Source: a virus. From it: a DNA stretch of 62,419 bases. The position numbers were made by a program, and so were the translations under genes. The stretch covers positions 1 to 62,419 of IMG/VR virus record IMGVR_UViG_3300032285_003500; one strand, written 5' to 3'. This document shows, in pieces, positions 15,168-29,024 of the stretch. Under the pieces are notes generated by a model that did no database searches, was not told the origin of the DNA, and saw only the letters and a program-made list of their open reading frames with translations. Each line of letters begins with the position of its first letter. Position 1 is the first letter of the stretch.

Positions 15168-18100
15168 ATGACAAGTAACATCAATCCCTTTGCCATCAAT
15201 CCTAATGTGCCTGTTGCAAACAGCGACAACCCCAGTCAGGATCTACGCAATAATTTTCAGGCCATCAGCAATCAGTTTACCGTAGCTGCTCAAGAAATCG
15301 GCAGCTTACAAAATACTACTGTGCGGCTGGATGGTATTGTGCAAAGCGATACAGTTATTCTCACAAGTGATTTGGCCGGCACACTAGTGGTAACACGCTT
15401 GAGACCCAGTGATTTGGTCAATGCTTTTGAAGTGCCTGGAACGGGAGCCATGCGTGTGCCCGTGGGCAGCACATCACAAAGACCCAGCAGCAGCCCCTTG
15501 AAACCAGCCAAGGGTATGATTCGTTATAACACAGACGTGGAAACACTAGAATACTATCAGGGCAACAACTGGGTTCCATTTGGTGTCACAGGACCTATGG
15601 GACCCTCTGGCACAGCAGGCGCTCCAGGTGGACCCACAGGCTCCACAGGTGTAACCGGCCCAGGGGGTTTTGGACCCACAGGAGCCACAGGTGTTGCTGG
15701 CACGGCTGCAAATACTGGGGCCACTGGTGCCAGTGGATCAATTGGACCCACTGGCTATACAGGACCTGCTGGAACGGCAGCCAACACTGGTGCCACAGGT
15801 GCAACAGGTGTGGCTGGACCAGCTGGTGGACCCACAGGAGCTACTGGACCAGTGGGTAATGCAGCCCCTGGTGGCCCCAACCGCAGTGTTCAGTTCAACA
15901 ACAGTGGTGTGCTTGACGGCGACGCTGCTGTGACTTTTGACGGCAACCAACTGTTGGCCGATCAGTTGCTGGTGGATCAAGTGGGCATCAACAATGATGT
16001 GATCACCAATGTGCTCAACACCGGAGTGCTCAACCTCAATGCCAAGGGCCATATCAACAACATTCGTGTAATGAACACTGGAGGTGGATATGTCTCTGTG
16101 CCAAATATTACCATTGCTCCTCCCCCACTGGGAGGTGTGCAGGCCAGTGCAGTGGCCCGAATGGGTGCAGTGGTGGCAGTCCCTTATAATAGAGGTATTG
16201 GATACCTAAAAAATGATGTGCTGACTGTCACTGGTGGTATTCATGCAGTGCCCACTCTATTACAAGTTGACAGCGTTCGAATTGGAACTGCAACTATAAA
16301 TCCCAACAACACAGGCCGTGGTTATAAACCCAATGATTTGTTGACAGTTGTGGGCGGAAGTGGACCTGCTCCCGCCACACTAATTGTAACTCGTATAGGT
16401 CTAGTAGACGCCAATATCGTAAGTCCCGGCAGAGGTTACAAGGATGGCGAATCTGTAACAGTTTTCGGTGGTGGAGCCATCACACCAGCAGTTTGTGTCA
16501 TCAACGCAGAGCCCATCACAATTGAAAGTTGGGATCAAAGCCTTCCAGGCAGCACATCACTCACTTACGATTTGGATTATTTGGCTGCTCCCAGTGTTTA
16601 TACCTATGTGAGTGTTTATGTAAACAGCACTCTCAAAACATATCCCACAGATTACACACTCAGCACAGTGGGTTCGATTACTAGAATAACCTTTGCAGTT
16701 GCACCAGGATTGGGCAACACTGTCACAGGCCGCCTCAACAGTTTTGTGGGATCAGGATTTGCACAAACTTTCAACTTGAGCGGCAACGTGCCTTTGAGTG
16801 AAAGCGAGCAACTGCACGTTACCCTTGACAACGTTACTCAAACATTGAACGTGGATTACACACTTGTGGATCAGGGCATGATCACTCAATTGGTGTTTGG
16901 CACACCGCCTGGCACAAACAAGATCATCAAGGCCACACTGGGAGGACGTGTCACAGCAGTGGAAATTGTCAATCCTGGCAGCTACAGAGACATGCCCAAC
17001 ACTATTGCTAACACAACAGCAGGGGGATCAGGCACTGGCTTACTAGTGGAATTCAACACAACTGTTCAGGAAGTGCTGCTACAGAATCAAGGTCCTTATG
17101 ATCAACTGCCTGCTAATCTCACCAACAACAAAGTAACTGGTGGCAGTGGATTTGGAGCATACTTTGATCTCACCAGCGAGATAAACAGTTGTGTGATATT
17201 GGATCCTGGCAGTTATAGTCTGATACCCACTCTGATTGAAAATAATGTTACCACAACTGGACCTGGTTTGGGAGCCACTGTGAATTTGAGTTACGGTGTA
17301 ATGTATGTGGATGTGACCAATCCTGGAAGCTTGTATGAGCAAAGTCCAGAAGTGACAGTCACAGCAAGTCCCAGCCGTAACAATGCAAGATTGAGTGCTC
17401 AAATGACTGGCGCCAAGGTGCGTATTGGAGACTTGGTTGTGACTGGGTCTGCTGTGGGAACTGCGCCAGTGGTCACCAACGTTATCTATGTGACCATGGA
17501 TGGTGACGACAACAATGATGGTTTGAGTGAAGACAGAGCCAAGAAAACTATCAAGGCAGCCGCAGCCATTGCCAAACCCTATACCACTATCTTTGTACGT
17601 GCAGGAAATTATGTGGAACAAAATCCCATTTATGTGCCTGAACGTGTGGGTATTATTGGAGACAATCTGCGTAGGGTAAATCTCTATTATGGAAACCCAA
17701 CCAAGGACTTCTTTTGGGTAAACAATGCAGTTTATATTGCAGGTGTGAGCTTTCGTGGAGGACGGGCTCCAGGCTACTCCATTGCGTTTCCGCCACTGAG
17801 CAGTCCTTACCTGCCTCCAGGAGTGCGCGGTGGGGCCGGAATAATCAGCACATCCCCTTATGTGCAAAACTGCACTTGCTTTAACGGCACTGGTGGTGGC
17901 ATGAAGGTGGATGGAAATTTGGCCAAAGGCACCAAGAGCATGGTTTTGGACGCATTCACTCAGTTCAACCAAGGTGGTCCTGGTATTCACATTACCAATC
18001 AGGGCTATGCACAGCTGGTGAGTATATTCACAATCTGCACCAATATTGGAACCTGGGTTCAAAACGGAGGCACATGCTCCATCAGCAACTCAAACACCAG

Positions 18101-21100
18101 CTTTGGTGATATTGGTATTTTGGCTGACGGTATCAGTCCTTATTTGTTTGGTGGTAACATCAAAACAGGCACCGGCCGATTCAGAGTAGACAACATAACC
18201 ATCAACGGCATCAACAGCCGCCCTTATGTGGGCCTAGTAGCAACTATTGGTCCAGAATTCAGCTATGTGGAAAGCATTGAAGTTTTGGACGAAGGTCAAG
18301 GATACATCACACAACCAACTGTGGTGGTGGATCCGCCAGTGGGATATGCCTTCCGTCAAGCCACAGCTGAGGCCAATGTTTCTGCTGGAGTTATCAACAG
18401 CTTTACAATCACTGACAATGGGGCTGGCTACACAGGGCAAGCCTATGTGACTGTGTATGACGCAAGTGGTATGGCACCTCCATCCACCACAATTGTTTAT
18501 AGAGCACAAGAAATAACCATCAACAATCCAGGTGCTGGCTATGTGGTTGGTGACCAAATAACCATTGAAGGCGGAATTTATCCTACTGTGAGCGTGGACG
18601 AACCAGTTATTCTTACTGTTACAGGAATCTCTCTCACTGGCGGTGTGACAGCGGCCAATTTTTACAGCACTGGCAACTACAGCTCATTGCCAATTGTCAG
18701 CGGCGCACTCACAAGCACAAGTGGTGTGGGCAAAGGCTTCAGTTGCGGATTGAACTTTGGAATTTATCAAATACTCATGGATCCAGGAGGTGAAGGATAC
18801 ACAACCCCCATAGTCACCATCACAGGAGGTGGTGGAATCACTGCTCGTGCTGTGGCAGATTGGGACTCCAAAACTGGAACAATCAACACAGTGAGTATGA
18901 TCAACCAAGGCAACGGTTATATTTGCAAGCCTGATGTGATCATAACAGGTGGAGGCGGTGTGGGTGCCACAGCAATTTCCAATGTGGAAAACGGAACTAT
19001 CACCAGCGTGAGAGTCACCAATCCTGGTGTAAACTTTAGTAGCACACCCTCTGTATCCTTTACAGGTGGTGGTGGCAGTGGCGCACTCGCAGGAGTTATC
19101 TACTTCAAAACTGTGTATGCAACAGTCAACAACGGTGGTGTAGGATACACCGTAAACAATATTCTCACCATACTGGGTGGCACAGGTGCTCCTACTCGTT
19201 TGAGAGTCACTGCTGTGGACAATTTTGGTTCTGTAACAGAAGTGGAAATAGACAGTCAAGGTAGCTACAGCATGATGCCCAGCGTGGTGGCTGCCCCTGT
19301 GGTGGCTAGCCCCGTGGGGGGAACAGATTGCTTGATAGATCTGAGTCTGGGTCTTAATGACATAAGTTTGACCAGTGGTGGCAGCAGTTATGAAAGCGGT
19401 CCCAAGGTGAGAGTTGTGGGTGGTGGGGCAGAAAGCCGTAGCTTTACACAAGGCAAACTCTACTATGAAGGCTCTGGCACCCTATTGCCCACACAGCCCA
19501 GTATTGTTATCAGTGCCCTGGCTTATGGCAAGACATTGACACAGAGCATTGTGGCAGGAGTTCCTATTCCAACTCCGTTGTATCAGACGAATATTCCGCA
19601 AGTGTTTGATCCTGCCTTGAGTGCTGGCGGTTCATTGCTCACACAAGTGGTTCTGGGAACAAACAATTTTTGGGATATGGTCAGCAACTTTATCAGCACT
19701 TTGGCTCCCAACGGACCCAGTGAAAGTCCTTTTGATAATGCAAGCATGTTGTTGGAAATCAACAAAGCATTTTTACAATCGGAAACAGTTGCGTATGTAA
19801 ATCAAACCTATCCTGGTTTTGTTTATAATGAAGCTCTTTGCTACAGGGATGTGGGATTGATCATAGATGCAGTGAGTGTGGATGTGTTGGGTGGAGGTTA
19901 TGTGAGAAGTATCCGTGCTGGACAAGCCTACTGGAACGGTGTGGCCTCTTTGATTCCTGGAGAAACTACTCAAACATTGGCTGCACTCACCTATCTGACT
20001 GGGTTGTGTGAAGATGTGGTTGCCAACAATGCAGTGGTGCCGTTGCAGAGCATTGTTGCACAAACTATTATACCCTACTTGAGTGGTGGAACAAGAGCCC
20101 AAAGCAATATTGTAACCAGCTTTGGGATTATCAAATACATAATCAACAATGGAACAAGTCTAACAGGATTTGCCGATGCTAGCCAATTGTTGCAGGCCAA
20201 CAAGAACTTCCTGCAAGCAGAAGTGTTGGCATATGTGCTGACTCTCACCGGTCTCAATACAACTGAGTCTCAGCAGTTTGCCAACGATTTGGGTAATGTG
20301 GTGGAGGCTGTGGCTGTGGATGTGACAGCTGGTGGTGGGGTCAAAGCACAAAGCAGAGCCATGATGTATCCCAAGTATTACACTATAAGCAGTGCTACAC
20401 CACTGGTGCCCACAGGAGGAACTTTGGTTCCCAAAACAGCACTCACAGAGAGTCTCACCTATACGGAAGGACAGTCTTACTATAATGGAGCAACTTTGCT
20501 TATTCCCCCTGCACAGTTGACTCCAACTCTTAATGCAATAACTTATGCCAAGGAATGGGGTGCCAATCTTATTCAGGCTATTACCACACCACCAGTTGCT
20601 TATCCTTTGGCACCCTATCAGTTGACTGTGCCTCCTGTGACAAGTGGTAGCCTGTCTGGTGGAAGCATTGCAGAAGATTGTATGCGCACTTTGTTTGACA
20701 ATGTGAGTCGTTTCCTAAACGATGGAATTGACATGACAAATTATGCAAACGCATCAGCAATTTTGATCACTAACGAGACTGCACTAAAAGATGCTGTCAA
20801 GCTGTATGTGCAAACAACATACCCCACACTGCTCACACCCACACAGTTAAACTTGTGTGCCAGGGACGTGGGATACTTGGTGGAAGCAATAGCAGCAGAT
20901 ATCCTAAAGGGTGGAATCAGTCAAAGTTTGCAGGCTGGTAGAGCCTACTGGAGCGGGCTGAACTTGTTGATTACTACCACCCCTGTGGATACTGTGGCAC
21001 CTACACTGGATGCTATTGACTATTTGGCTGACCTGATACTGAATCCCGTCACAGGACTGCTGGTTCCTTATCTGACCCAGGTGGGTGATACTGCCACATG

Positions 21101-21716
21101 TTGCATTTTTGTAATGAAACAAATCATTGGCAATGGTCCAGCACTGGAAGGATTCAATGCTGCCAGTCAGCTGTTGCGTCTCAACAAAACTTTCCTACAA
21201 GCTGAGGTTTTGGCCTATGTTATCACAACCAATCCAGGACTGCTGACGCCTGTTCAACAAGCACTGTTCAGTAAAAATTTGGGTAATATTGTGGATGCAG
21301 TGGCAGGAGACTTGGTGGGTGCAGGATTGAGTCCTGTGGGTTATACAGTGGATAATGAAACCACTGTTGTGTTTGAAGAAGCAACCGATTATGCTCCACT
21401 AGACAACGAAATTGTCAACTTCTATCAAGTGAGTGTGGCAAGTGCAAGTGGACATACATTTGAATATGTGGGAGCAGGCACAGATATCAACACCTGCCTG
21501 CCACAACTGGGTGGGGTGCCGGTGCAGGCTAACGAAGTTGTCATGCGCAAGGGCGGTAGGGTCTACTACACTAGCACAGATCACAAAGGTGACTTCCGTA
21601 TTGGTGAAGGATTGGTTATCAACCAGAACACTGGCACACTCAGCGGACGTGTTTTTGCCAAGAGTTTGTTTGGTATTATCACTCCATTCGTGCTCAGCAT
21701 CGAGAATGCAGGATAA
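15168..21716 (+). CDS. Giant tail-fibre/adhesin with collagen-like and beta-helix parts
   Basis: A 2182-aa structural protein. It begins with a docking segment ([20 protein letters not shown]) shared with the genes at 33273 and 35240, then QRPSSSP...GMIRYNTD, a typical phage fibre element. A short Gly-X-Y stretch lies at about nt 15583-15870. The middle has many repeats of type NPGxGY...P.VTITGGGG, a right-handed beta-helix ([24 protein letters not shown], about nt 17490-18250), more GxGY repeats, then four or so helical units ([37 protein letters not shown]). The end, [18 protein letters not shown], is typical of large T4-like marine phage fibres. The ATG at 15168 is chosen because the late box lies upstream and the docking motif starts there. 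Confidence 0.85.
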   Translation: MTSNINPFAINPNVPVANSDNPSQDLRNNFQAISNQFTVAAQEIGSLQNTTVRLDGIVQSDTVILTSDLAGTLVVTRLRPSDLVNAFEVPGTGAMRVPVGSTSQRPSSSPLKPAKGMIRYNTDVETLEYYQGNNWVPFGVTGPMGPSGTAGAPGGPTGSTGVTGPGGFGPTGATGVAGTAANTGATGASGSIGPTGYTGPAGTAANTGATGATGVAGPAGGPTGATGPVGNAAPGGPNRSVQFNNSGVLDGDAAVTFDGNQLLADQLLVDQVGINNDVITNVLNTGVLNLNAKGHINNIRVMNTGGGYVSVPNITIAPPPLGGVQASAVARMGAVVAVPYNRGIGYLKNDVLTVTGGIHAVPTLLQVDSVRIGTATINPNNTGRGYKPNDLLTVVGGSGPAPATLIVTRIGLVDANIVSPGRGYKDGESVTVFGGGAITPAVCVINAEPITIESWDQSLPGSTSLTYDLDYLAAPSVYTYVSVYVNSTLKTYPTDYTLSTVGSITRITFAVAPGLGNTVTGRLNSFVGSGFAQTFNLSGNVPLSESEQLHVTLDNVTQTLNVDYTLVDQGMITQLVFGTPPGTNKIIKATLGGRVTAVEIVNPGSYRDMPNTIANTTAGGSGTGLLVEFNTTVQEVLLQNQGPYDQLPANLTNNKVTGGSGFGAYFDLTSEINSCVILDPGSYSLIPTLIENNVTTTGPGLGATVNLSYGVMYVDVTNPGSLYEQSPEVTVTASPSRNNARLSAQMTGAKVRIGDLVVTGSAVGTAPVVTNVIYVTMDGDDNNDGLSEDRAKKTIKAAAAIAKPYTTIFVRAGNYVEQNPIYVPERVGIIGDNLRRVNLYYGNPTKDFFWVNNAVYIAGVSFRGGRAPGYSIAFPPLSSPYLPPGVRGGAGIISTSPYVQNCTCFNGTGGGMKVDGNLAKGTKSMVLDAFTQFNQGGPGIHITNQGYAQLVSIFTICTNIGTWVQNGGTCSISNSNTSFGDIGILADGISPYLFGGNIKTGTGRFRVDNITINGINSRPYVGLVATIGPEFSYVESIEVLDEGQGYITQPTVVVDPPVGYAFRQATAEANVSAGVINSFTITDNGAGYTGQAYVTVYDASGMAPPSTTIVYRAQEITINNPGAGYVVGDQITIEGGIYPTVSVDEPVILTVTGISLTGGVTAANFYSTGNYSSLPIVSGALTSTSGVGKGFSCGLNFGIYQILMDPGGEGYTTPIVTITGGGGITARAVADWDSKTGTINTVSMINQGNGYICKPDVIITGGGGVGATAISNVENGTITSVRVTNPGVNFSSTPSVSFTGGGGSGALAGVIYFKTVYATVNNGGVGYTVNNILTILGGTGAPTRLRVTAVDNFGSVTEVEIDSQGSYSMMPSVVAAPVVASPVGGTDCLIDLSLGLNDISLTSGGSSYESGPKVRVVGGGAESRSFTQGKLYYEGSGTLLPTQPSIVISALAYGKTLTQSIVAGVPIPTPLYQTNIPQVFDPALSAGGSLLTQVVLGTNNFWDMVSNFISTLAPNGPSESPFDNASMLLEINKAFLQSETVAYVNQTYPGFVYNEALCYRDVGLIIDAVSVDVLGGGYVRSIRAGQAYWNGVASLIPGETTQTLAALTYLTGLCEDVVANNAVVPLQSIVAQTIIPYLSGGTRAQSNIVTSFGIIKYIINNGTSLTGFADASQLLQANKNFLQAEVLAYVLTLTGLNTTESQQFANDLGNVVEAVAVDVTAGGGVKAQSRAMMYPKYYTISSATPLVPTGGTLVPKTALTESLTYTEGQSYYNGATLLIPPAQLTPTLNAITYAKEWGANLIQAITTPPVAYPLAPYQLTVPPVTSGSLSGGSIAEDCMRTLFDNVSRFLNDGIDMTNYANASAILITNETALKDAVKLYVQTTYPTLLTPTQLNLCARDVGYLVEAIAADILKGGISQSLQAGRAYWSGLNLLITTTPVDTVAPTLDAIDYLADLILNPVTGLLVPYLTQVGDTATCCIFVMKQIIGNGPALEGFNAASQLLRLNKTFLQAEVLAYVITTNPGLLTPVQQALFSKNLGNIVDAVAGDLVGAGLSPVGYTVDNETTVVFEEATDYAPLDNEIVNFYQVSVASASGHTFEYVGAGTDINTCLPQLGGVPVQANEVVMRKGGRVYYTSTDHKGDFRIGEGLVINQNTGTLSGRVFAKSLFGIITPFVLSIENAG

Positions 21717-21728
21717 CATCCTGCATTC
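21704..21728 (+). terminator. Hairpin overlapping the giant-fibre stop codon
   Basis: GAATGCAGGAT (21704-21714), AAC, ATCCTGCATTC (21718-21728): a perfect 11-bp stem with a 3-nt loop; the stop codon is in the loop side. CCCTTG follows, with no U-tract. The next late box is 6 nt downstream. Confidence 0.6.
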
Positions 21729-21733
21729 CCTTG

Positions 21734-21739
21734 TAAATA
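21734..21739 (+). promoter_or_regulatory. TAAATA late-promoter box
   Basis: TTGTAAATAG, 27 nt before the ATG at 21767. Confidence 0.5.
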
Positions 21740-21766
21740 GCTGATCAAAGAAATGGGATTCGGATC

Positions 21767-22102
21767 ATGGCTGTTTTGCCCCTCAATACGTTTAGAACTA
21801 TTACAAAAGAACTTACTGCTACTGCGCAAGAAATTTATGTGTGTCCTACTGGCGTCACTGGAATTGTTCTGCTTGCTCAAGTGGCAAATGTCAGTGAAGG
21901 CACTGCGTTTGTTACATTTAGTCACATGCGTCAAAGAACCGAAACAGAGCTGGTAAAGAATAGCCCCATTCCCACACAGGATGCCAGAGCTGTTTTGACA
22001 GGCAGATTGGTGTTGGAAGAAGGTGACCGTATCAGAGTTTTGAGTGACACCAACGGCGCCCTTAAGATCACTTTGAGCTTGGTAGAAAGCGCCAATCAGT
22101 AA
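21767..22102 (+). CDS. Small virion-associated protein, fibre-region
   Basis: A 111-aa all-beta-looking protein (MAVLPLNTFRTITKEL...EIYVCPTGVTGIVLLAQVANVSEG). It has the same size and apparent fold as the 109-aa gene at 39179: both start with a short extended segment, have a central I-x-L-V/A-Q core and sit just before a collagen-like fibre gene. The family is found between fibre genes in T4-like marine phages (memory). A neck, fibre-adapter or hinge role is possible, without direct evidence. Confidence 0.6.
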   Translation: MAVLPLNTFRTITKELTATAQEIYVCPTGVTGIVLLAQVANVSEGTAFVTFSHMRQRTETELVKNSPIPTQDARAVLTGRLVLEEGDRIRVLSDTNGALKITLSLVESANQ

Positions 22103-22106
22103 TGCT

Positions 22107-22112
22107 TAAATA
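22107..22112 (+). promoter_or_regulatory. TAAATA late-promoter box
   Basis: CTTAAATATT, 26 nt before the ATG at 22139. Confidence 0.5.
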
Positions 22113-22126
22113 TTCAAACATTTTAG

Positions 22127-26137
<4,011 letters not shown>

Positions 26138-26138
26138 A

Positions 26139-26165
26139 CCTGGGGATCAGCAATTGATCCCCAGG
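26139..26165. terminator. Hairpin terminator between fibre and dps
   Basis: CCTGGGGATCA (26139-26149), GCAAT, TGATCCCCAGG (26155-26165): an 11-bp perfect stem. In the minus direction it is followed by TTTATTTTT, so it reads as an intrinsic terminator for dps. In the plus direction it lacks a U-tract but ends the fibre gene. Confidence 0.7.
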
Positions 26166-26193
26166 CCCATACTCCAAAAACTTTGGAGAAGAT

Positions 26194-26640
26194 TTATTCT
26201 CTATTCTTTTTACTGGTGGCTCTCAAGAACCAACCATGCTTGGTGTGTGCTTCTAGACGCCCACCAATAAAGTTTTCCACTCCGCCATCATTGGCAATCT
26301 TGGCTTGCTCCATGGCCTTTTGTAGAGTCACAATCACCTGATCGTTTATTTCCATGAGACGGTCTACCATGCCACTGGCAGTGGGGATCTTTGTGTCCTC
26401 CTGCAGAGTCTGCAACTCTTGAAATCTCTTGTAGCTTCCTGGACTGTACTCGTCCAAGGCGCGAATATGTTCCGCAATCTCATCAATGGCTTCGAACAGT
26501 TCGTTGTAGATATCGCCAAACATCTTGTGTAGCTCGTAGAAGTCTCTACCTTCCACATTCCAATGACATCCCCAAGTTGTTATAAACATACCCATTGTGT
26601 CTGCTAGAACTACCTTTAAACTATTACCCAAGTCGCTCAC
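26194..26640 (-). CDS. dps: Dps-like ferritin (DNA-protection/iron storage)
   Basis: A 148-aa Dps-family protein. The inter-subunit ferroxidase ligands have exact family spacing: His26 (HWNVEG), His38 (+12), Asp53 (+27), Glu57 (+31). Dps dodecamers oxidise and store iron using H2O2 and can shield DNA. The GTG at 26640 is chosen because GAGGAAA lies 8 nt upstream inside the predicted transcript; an upstream TTG at 26661 would have its Shine-Dalgarno inside the promoter. The driving box is a perfect TATAAATA. Neighbouring SOD and IscA-like genes suggest an oxidative and iron programme. Confidence 0.85.
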   Translation of the reverse strand: MSDLGNSLKVVLADTMGMFITTWGCHWNVEGRDFYELHKMFGDIYNELFEAIDEIAEHIRALDEYSPGSYKRFQELQTLQEDTKIPTASGMVDRLMEINDQVIVTLQKAMEQAKIANDGGVENFIGGRLEAHTKHGWFLRATSKKNRE

Positions 26641-26672
26641 GTTCGTTTCCTCATAATACAAATAAGTTCTCC

Positions 26673-26680
26673 TATTTATA
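26673..26680 (-). promoter_or_regulatory. TATAAATA late-promoter box for dps
   Basis: A perfect TATAAATA on the minus strand, directly followed by GGAG. It lies 32 nt before the GTG start at 26640. Confidence 0.6.
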
Positions 26681-26686
26681 AAAGCC

Positions 26687-27187
26687 TTATGTATCCTTGC
26701 TGTCCAAAATATTGGCCACGGATACTAGTTGTGTGCTAATCCCAGCTTCCCTCAGCATCAGCTGGCTTTGCTCAATCTGGTCCTTCCACTTCTGATAAAA
26801 ATACTGGGTGGGATCTAAACACGCTTCATCCACTATCACATGCTTGAGGCCGCTTTGAATGATGGCTCTTGTGCAGTCTGTGCAGGGCCAATGTGTAACA
26901 GCAATAGTGCAACCATCGCAACTGATTCCATTTCGAGCACAACTGTAGATCACGTTCCGCTCAGCGTGTTCAAAGTACCAGTTCTTGAGTGGCTTCTCCA
27001 GTCTGGTAGGTTCACTATCTGATAGTCCACGAGGAATACCATTATAACCAAATCCACGTGGATTGCGGTTATCATCAAAAATCACGGCACCCACTTGCAC
27101 TTGGTCCTTGCTCCATCCCGCCACTTCGTGTGCCAATTTGAGCCAGCGACTTTGCCATTTTTGGTGCATTGTGTTATCCATTGACAT
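26687..27187 (-). CDS. Deoxycytidylate (dCMP) deaminase
   Basis: A 166-aa zinc-dependent deaminase that converts dCMP to dUMP for dTTP synthesis. The zinc site is visible as HAE (His74, Glu76) and PCTDC (Cys102, Cys105). VGAVIFDDN and GYNGIPRGL near 32-54 are family landmarks of T4 gpcd-type enzymes. A second ATG 6 nt downstream (27181) has better spacing from AGGT and may be the true start. A TTGGAC-17-TATCAT promoter lies upstream, so this is probably an early gene. Confidence 0.9.
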   Translation of the reverse strand: MSMDNTMHQKWQSRWLKLAHEVAGWSKDQVQVGAVIFDDNRNPRGFGYNGIPRGLSDSEPTRLEKPLKNWYFEHAERNVIYSCARNGISCDGCTIAVTHWPCTDCTRAIIQSGLKHVIVDEACLDPTQYFYQKWKDQIEQSQLMLREAGISTQLVSVANILDSKDT

Positions 27188-27194
27188 TACCTGT

Positions 27195-27223
27195 ATGATA
27201 CTCTATCTTAAATATCAGTCCAA
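27195..27223 (-). promoter_or_regulatory. Possible sigma70-type promoter for dCMP deaminase
   Basis: Minus strand TTGGAC (27223-27218), 17-nt spacer, TATCAT (27200-27195). It overlaps a plus-strand TAAATA box at 27209-27214, giving divergent early and late promoters in 30 bp. Confidence 0.5.
27209..27214 (+). promoter_or_regulatory. TAAATA late-promoter box
   Basis: CTTAAATATC, 33 nt before the ATG at 27248. Confidence 0.45.
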
Positions 27224-27247
27224 GTCAAGCATCTGAAGACCAGAGGA

Positions 27248-27505
27248 ATGGCATGTTATAATATTGTGGACCACCGGCATCACTGTAGCGACAGCAAATG
27301 TGATGCGGTCTTTGAACCGGTGGCCCACTCCAAAAAAACCAAAGTCGCAATTGACCTGTGCGATATACAATTTCTGCGCAAAACTACTGTTGCCAAGGCA
27401 ATAGTCAGAGCGCAAACTCTTGCACAAGATGTGACAGTTTGGCTCTATGATAGCGGCAGCATCAGCAAGGACGAGGTACGAGAATGTAAAAAATCCTCTT
27501 CCTAG
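27248..27505 (+). CDS. Small hypothetical protein, basic
   Basis: An 85-aa protein (MACYNIVDHRHHCSDSKC...). It has an N-terminal His/Cys cluster (HRHHC, C about 6 residues later) that could bind metal, then a strand-helix region and a charged tail. Unrecognised. Support is positional: a late box at the usual distance, and a hairpin directly after the stop. Confidence 0.45.
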   Translation: MACYNIVDHRHHCSDSKCDAVFEPVAHSKKTKVAIDLCDIQFLRKTTVAKAIVRAQTLAQDVTVWLYDSGSISKDEVRECKKSSS

Positions 27506-27520
27506 ATTTTGGTCTAGGAA
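27499..27520 (+). terminator. Hairpin after the 85-aa gene
   Basis: TTCCTAGA (27499-27506), TTTTGG, TCTAGGAA (27513-27520). The stop codon TAG lies in the left arm. There is no plus-strand U-tract. Confidence 0.45.
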
Positions 27521-27572
27521 TCCTCAAAAGTATTGCTGGCCAGAGCCTCTTGACGCATGAGCACCAAATCTA

Positions 27573-27580
27573 TATAAATA
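27573..27580 (+). promoter_or_regulatory. TATAAATA late-promoter box for speD
   Basis: A perfect TATAAATA. The start codon of speD is 110 nt downstream, the longest leader among the late boxes. Confidence 0.6.
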
Positions 27581-27690
27581 ATATTCCACGGCGGGGGAGA
27601 AGGGGGAACCGCTGAGAAGCTCCTTCCAATTGGGCTGAAAGGCCAAGTTGGCAACTGTGTTGTCGCAAACACTGTATAAGGAGTAGAACC
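27581..27690 (+). promoter_or_regulatory. Long, G-rich leader of speD
   Basis: About 105 nt between the late box and speD. It has two G5 runs (GGGGGAGAAGGGGG), possible stems GGCC/GGCC-type, AGTT-GGC-AACT and GTGTT-GTCGC-AAACAC, then AAGGAG before the ATG. It does not match a SAM riboswitch consensus I know, but its length and structure make cis-regulation plausible. Confidence 0.4.
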
Positions 27691-28116
27691 ATGGATGTTT
27701 TCGAACATTTCATCAAGGATCCCACTGGCACCTATGTGGGAAATCATCTGGTAGTTGACCTTTGGGGAGTGGTAAATCACAACGATCCAAATACTATAAT
27801 GGACTGTTTTACCAAGAGCTGCACAGATGCCGGCGCCACTGTGCTTTTTGAACATTGCCACATGTTTGGTGAGAACGAAGGCTATACTGGTGTAGTGGTG
27901 TTAAGTGAGAGTCATCTGAGCTTCCACACCTATTTTGAAGTAAATTTGGTCAGTTTGGACATTTTCATGTGCGGAACTGCCCATCCTGAACGTGCCATGC
28001 CCAGGATCAGAGATTTTTGGAAACCCAAGAGTGTAGACTACAATCATATTCGTCGGGGCATAGTCAGTGCCCACAAACTGCCTGTTCACCTGGCTGCTCG
28101 TATTCCCAACACCTGA
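27691..28116 (+). CDS. speD: S-adenosylmethionine decarboxylase proenzyme
   Basis: A 141-aa SpeD. The self-cleavage site is intact: SESHLS with Glu73|Ser74, where Ser74 becomes the pyruvoyl group, His75 and His79 next to it, and Cys94 in IFMCG. The enzyme makes decarboxylated AdoMet, the aminopropyl donor for spermidine. Some SpeD homologues, including viral ones, decarboxylate arginine or ornithine instead, so the substrate should be treated as open. AAGGAG precedes the ATG. A second, divergent SpeD-like gene is at 50717. Confidence 0.85.
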   Translation: MDVFEHFIKDPTGTYVGNHLVVDLWGVVNHNDPNTIMDCFTKSCTDAGATVLFEHCHMFGENEGYTGVVVLSESHLSFHTYFEVNLVSLDIFMCGTAHPERAMPRIRDFWKPKSVDYNHIRRGIVSAHKLPVHLAARIPNT

Positions 28117-28128
28117 AAGGAAGTTGCA

Positions 28129-28452
28129 ATGAGTATTTTGGACGAGTCTTTCCAGATCTTGAATTTTTTTGTCAAGGACACAGAAACTGAATTCCGTCTC
28201 TGGGGTCATCTGCAAACTGTTCAAGGAGCGAATGCTGCGTTTTGGAGCCTCAGCGGACAAAAGCACAAGCTGGACTTCAAAAATCACGGCATGTATAGTA
28301 GAGATCTTTTGAATGCCCATGGTAAACGTCATGAAAAAAAGGGATTTACAAAAGTAAGTTTGGAATCTCTAAGGGAGATATGGCCCAATTTTGACATTGT
28401 TTTTGAACAGGAATACACCAGTTTTGTACTTCAAGAAAGTGTGCAACTCTAA
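28129..28452 (+). CDS. WGR-like small protein
   Basis: A 107-aa protein. The segment FRLWGHLQT, then GQKHKLDFKNHGMYSRDLLNAHGKRHEKKGFTKVS, resembles a WGR domain (Trp-Gly-Arg nucleic-acid-binding module) in order and length, ending with the KxxKGF/Y feature, but the central WGR is WGH. The call is tentative. It lies 12 nt after speD behind AAGGAAG, so the two are co-transcribed. Confidence 0.4.
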   Translation: MSILDESFQILNFFVKDTETEFRLWGHLQTVQGANAAFWSLSGQKHKLDFKNHGMYSRDLLNAHGKRHEKKGFTKVSLESLREIWPNFDIVFEQEYTSFVLQESVQL

Positions 28453-28455
28453 ATA
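28450..28455 (+). promoter_or_regulatory. TAAATA late-promoter box for sodB-like gene
   Basis: CTAAATATC, overlapping the previous stop codon, 20 nt before the ATG at 28476; CGAGGT lies between. Confidence 0.55.
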
Positions 28456-28475
28456 TCAGAAAACGAGGTAACACA

Positions 28476-29024
28476 ATGGATTTGAGAAGCGCAGTAAATT
28501 TGGTTGAGAGTGCTCAAAAACAAGAGCCCATCAAGATGAGCCCCTTGCCCTATAAAAAGTCAGCTCTGGAGCCTGCTCTCAGTGAACAAAATGTGAATGT
28601 GCATTACAACATTCTCACAAAAAAGTATTTTACCAAATACGCAGAAACAGGTGATCTGTTCCAGAAGGCTGGTGCTCTGTTACACAATGACTACTATTGG
28701 GCTTGTATGCAGCCCTATGATTTAAAGAACAAGCCCAGCACAGAGTTTATGAACAAAATTGAAGCAGCCCATGGCAGCCTCAGCAAAATGCAAGATGCAT
28801 GGCTGGAAGCTGCGCTCAAGATTCAGGGCAATGGCTGGGTGTTTCTGATGACAGATTTGCAAATTCAAACGGTGCAGAATCATGTACTCAAAGCTGGTAT
28901 TATTTTGGCCTACGATCAATGGGAACACAGTCTCACAGACTATGATTTTGACCGTGAGAAAGCTTTGAAACAGTGGTGGAATGTTGTAAACTGGAGTCAT
29001 GTGGAAGAGTTGTCGCTGTCATGA
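28476..29024 (+). CDS. Fe/Mn superoxide dismutase
   Basis: A 182-aa SOD of the iron/manganese family. All four metal ligands are in place: His43 (NVHYN), His70 (LLHNDYYW), Asp147 and His151 (DQWEH). GNGWVFL and VNWSHV are further family landmarks. The helical hairpin between the first two ligands is about 20 residues shorter than in bacterial enzymes. A 22-residue N-terminal extension, MDLRSAVNLVES, resembles a T4 capsid-targeting sequence with a gp21-type cleavage site (LVE|S), so the enzyme may be packaged in the head. It overlaps the IscA-like gene by 4 nt. Confidence 0.85.
   Translation: MDLRSAVNLVESAQKQEPIKMSPLPYKKSALEPALSEQNVNVHYNILTKKYFTKYAETGDLFQKAGALLHNDYYWACMQPYDLKNKPSTEFMNKIEAAHGSLSKMQDAWLEAALKIQGNGWVFLMTDLQIQTVQNHVLKAGIILAYDQWEHSLTDYDFDREKALKQWWNVVNWSHVEELSLS

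Noticed and set aside
15595-16052. Minus-strand frames opposite the fibre N-terminus
   Set aside because: Low-complexity His/Trp-rich translations that mirror collagen codons; no promoter or ribosome-binding site.
26194-26661. Dps start at TTG 26661
   Set aside because: Its Shine-Dalgarno would lie within the TATAAATA promoter and not in the transcript; GTG 26640 has GAGGAAA at proper distance.
27581-27690. SAM riboswitch in the speD leader
   Set aside because: No match to the SAM-I, SAM-II or SAM-V cores I know; kept only as an unassigned structured leader.
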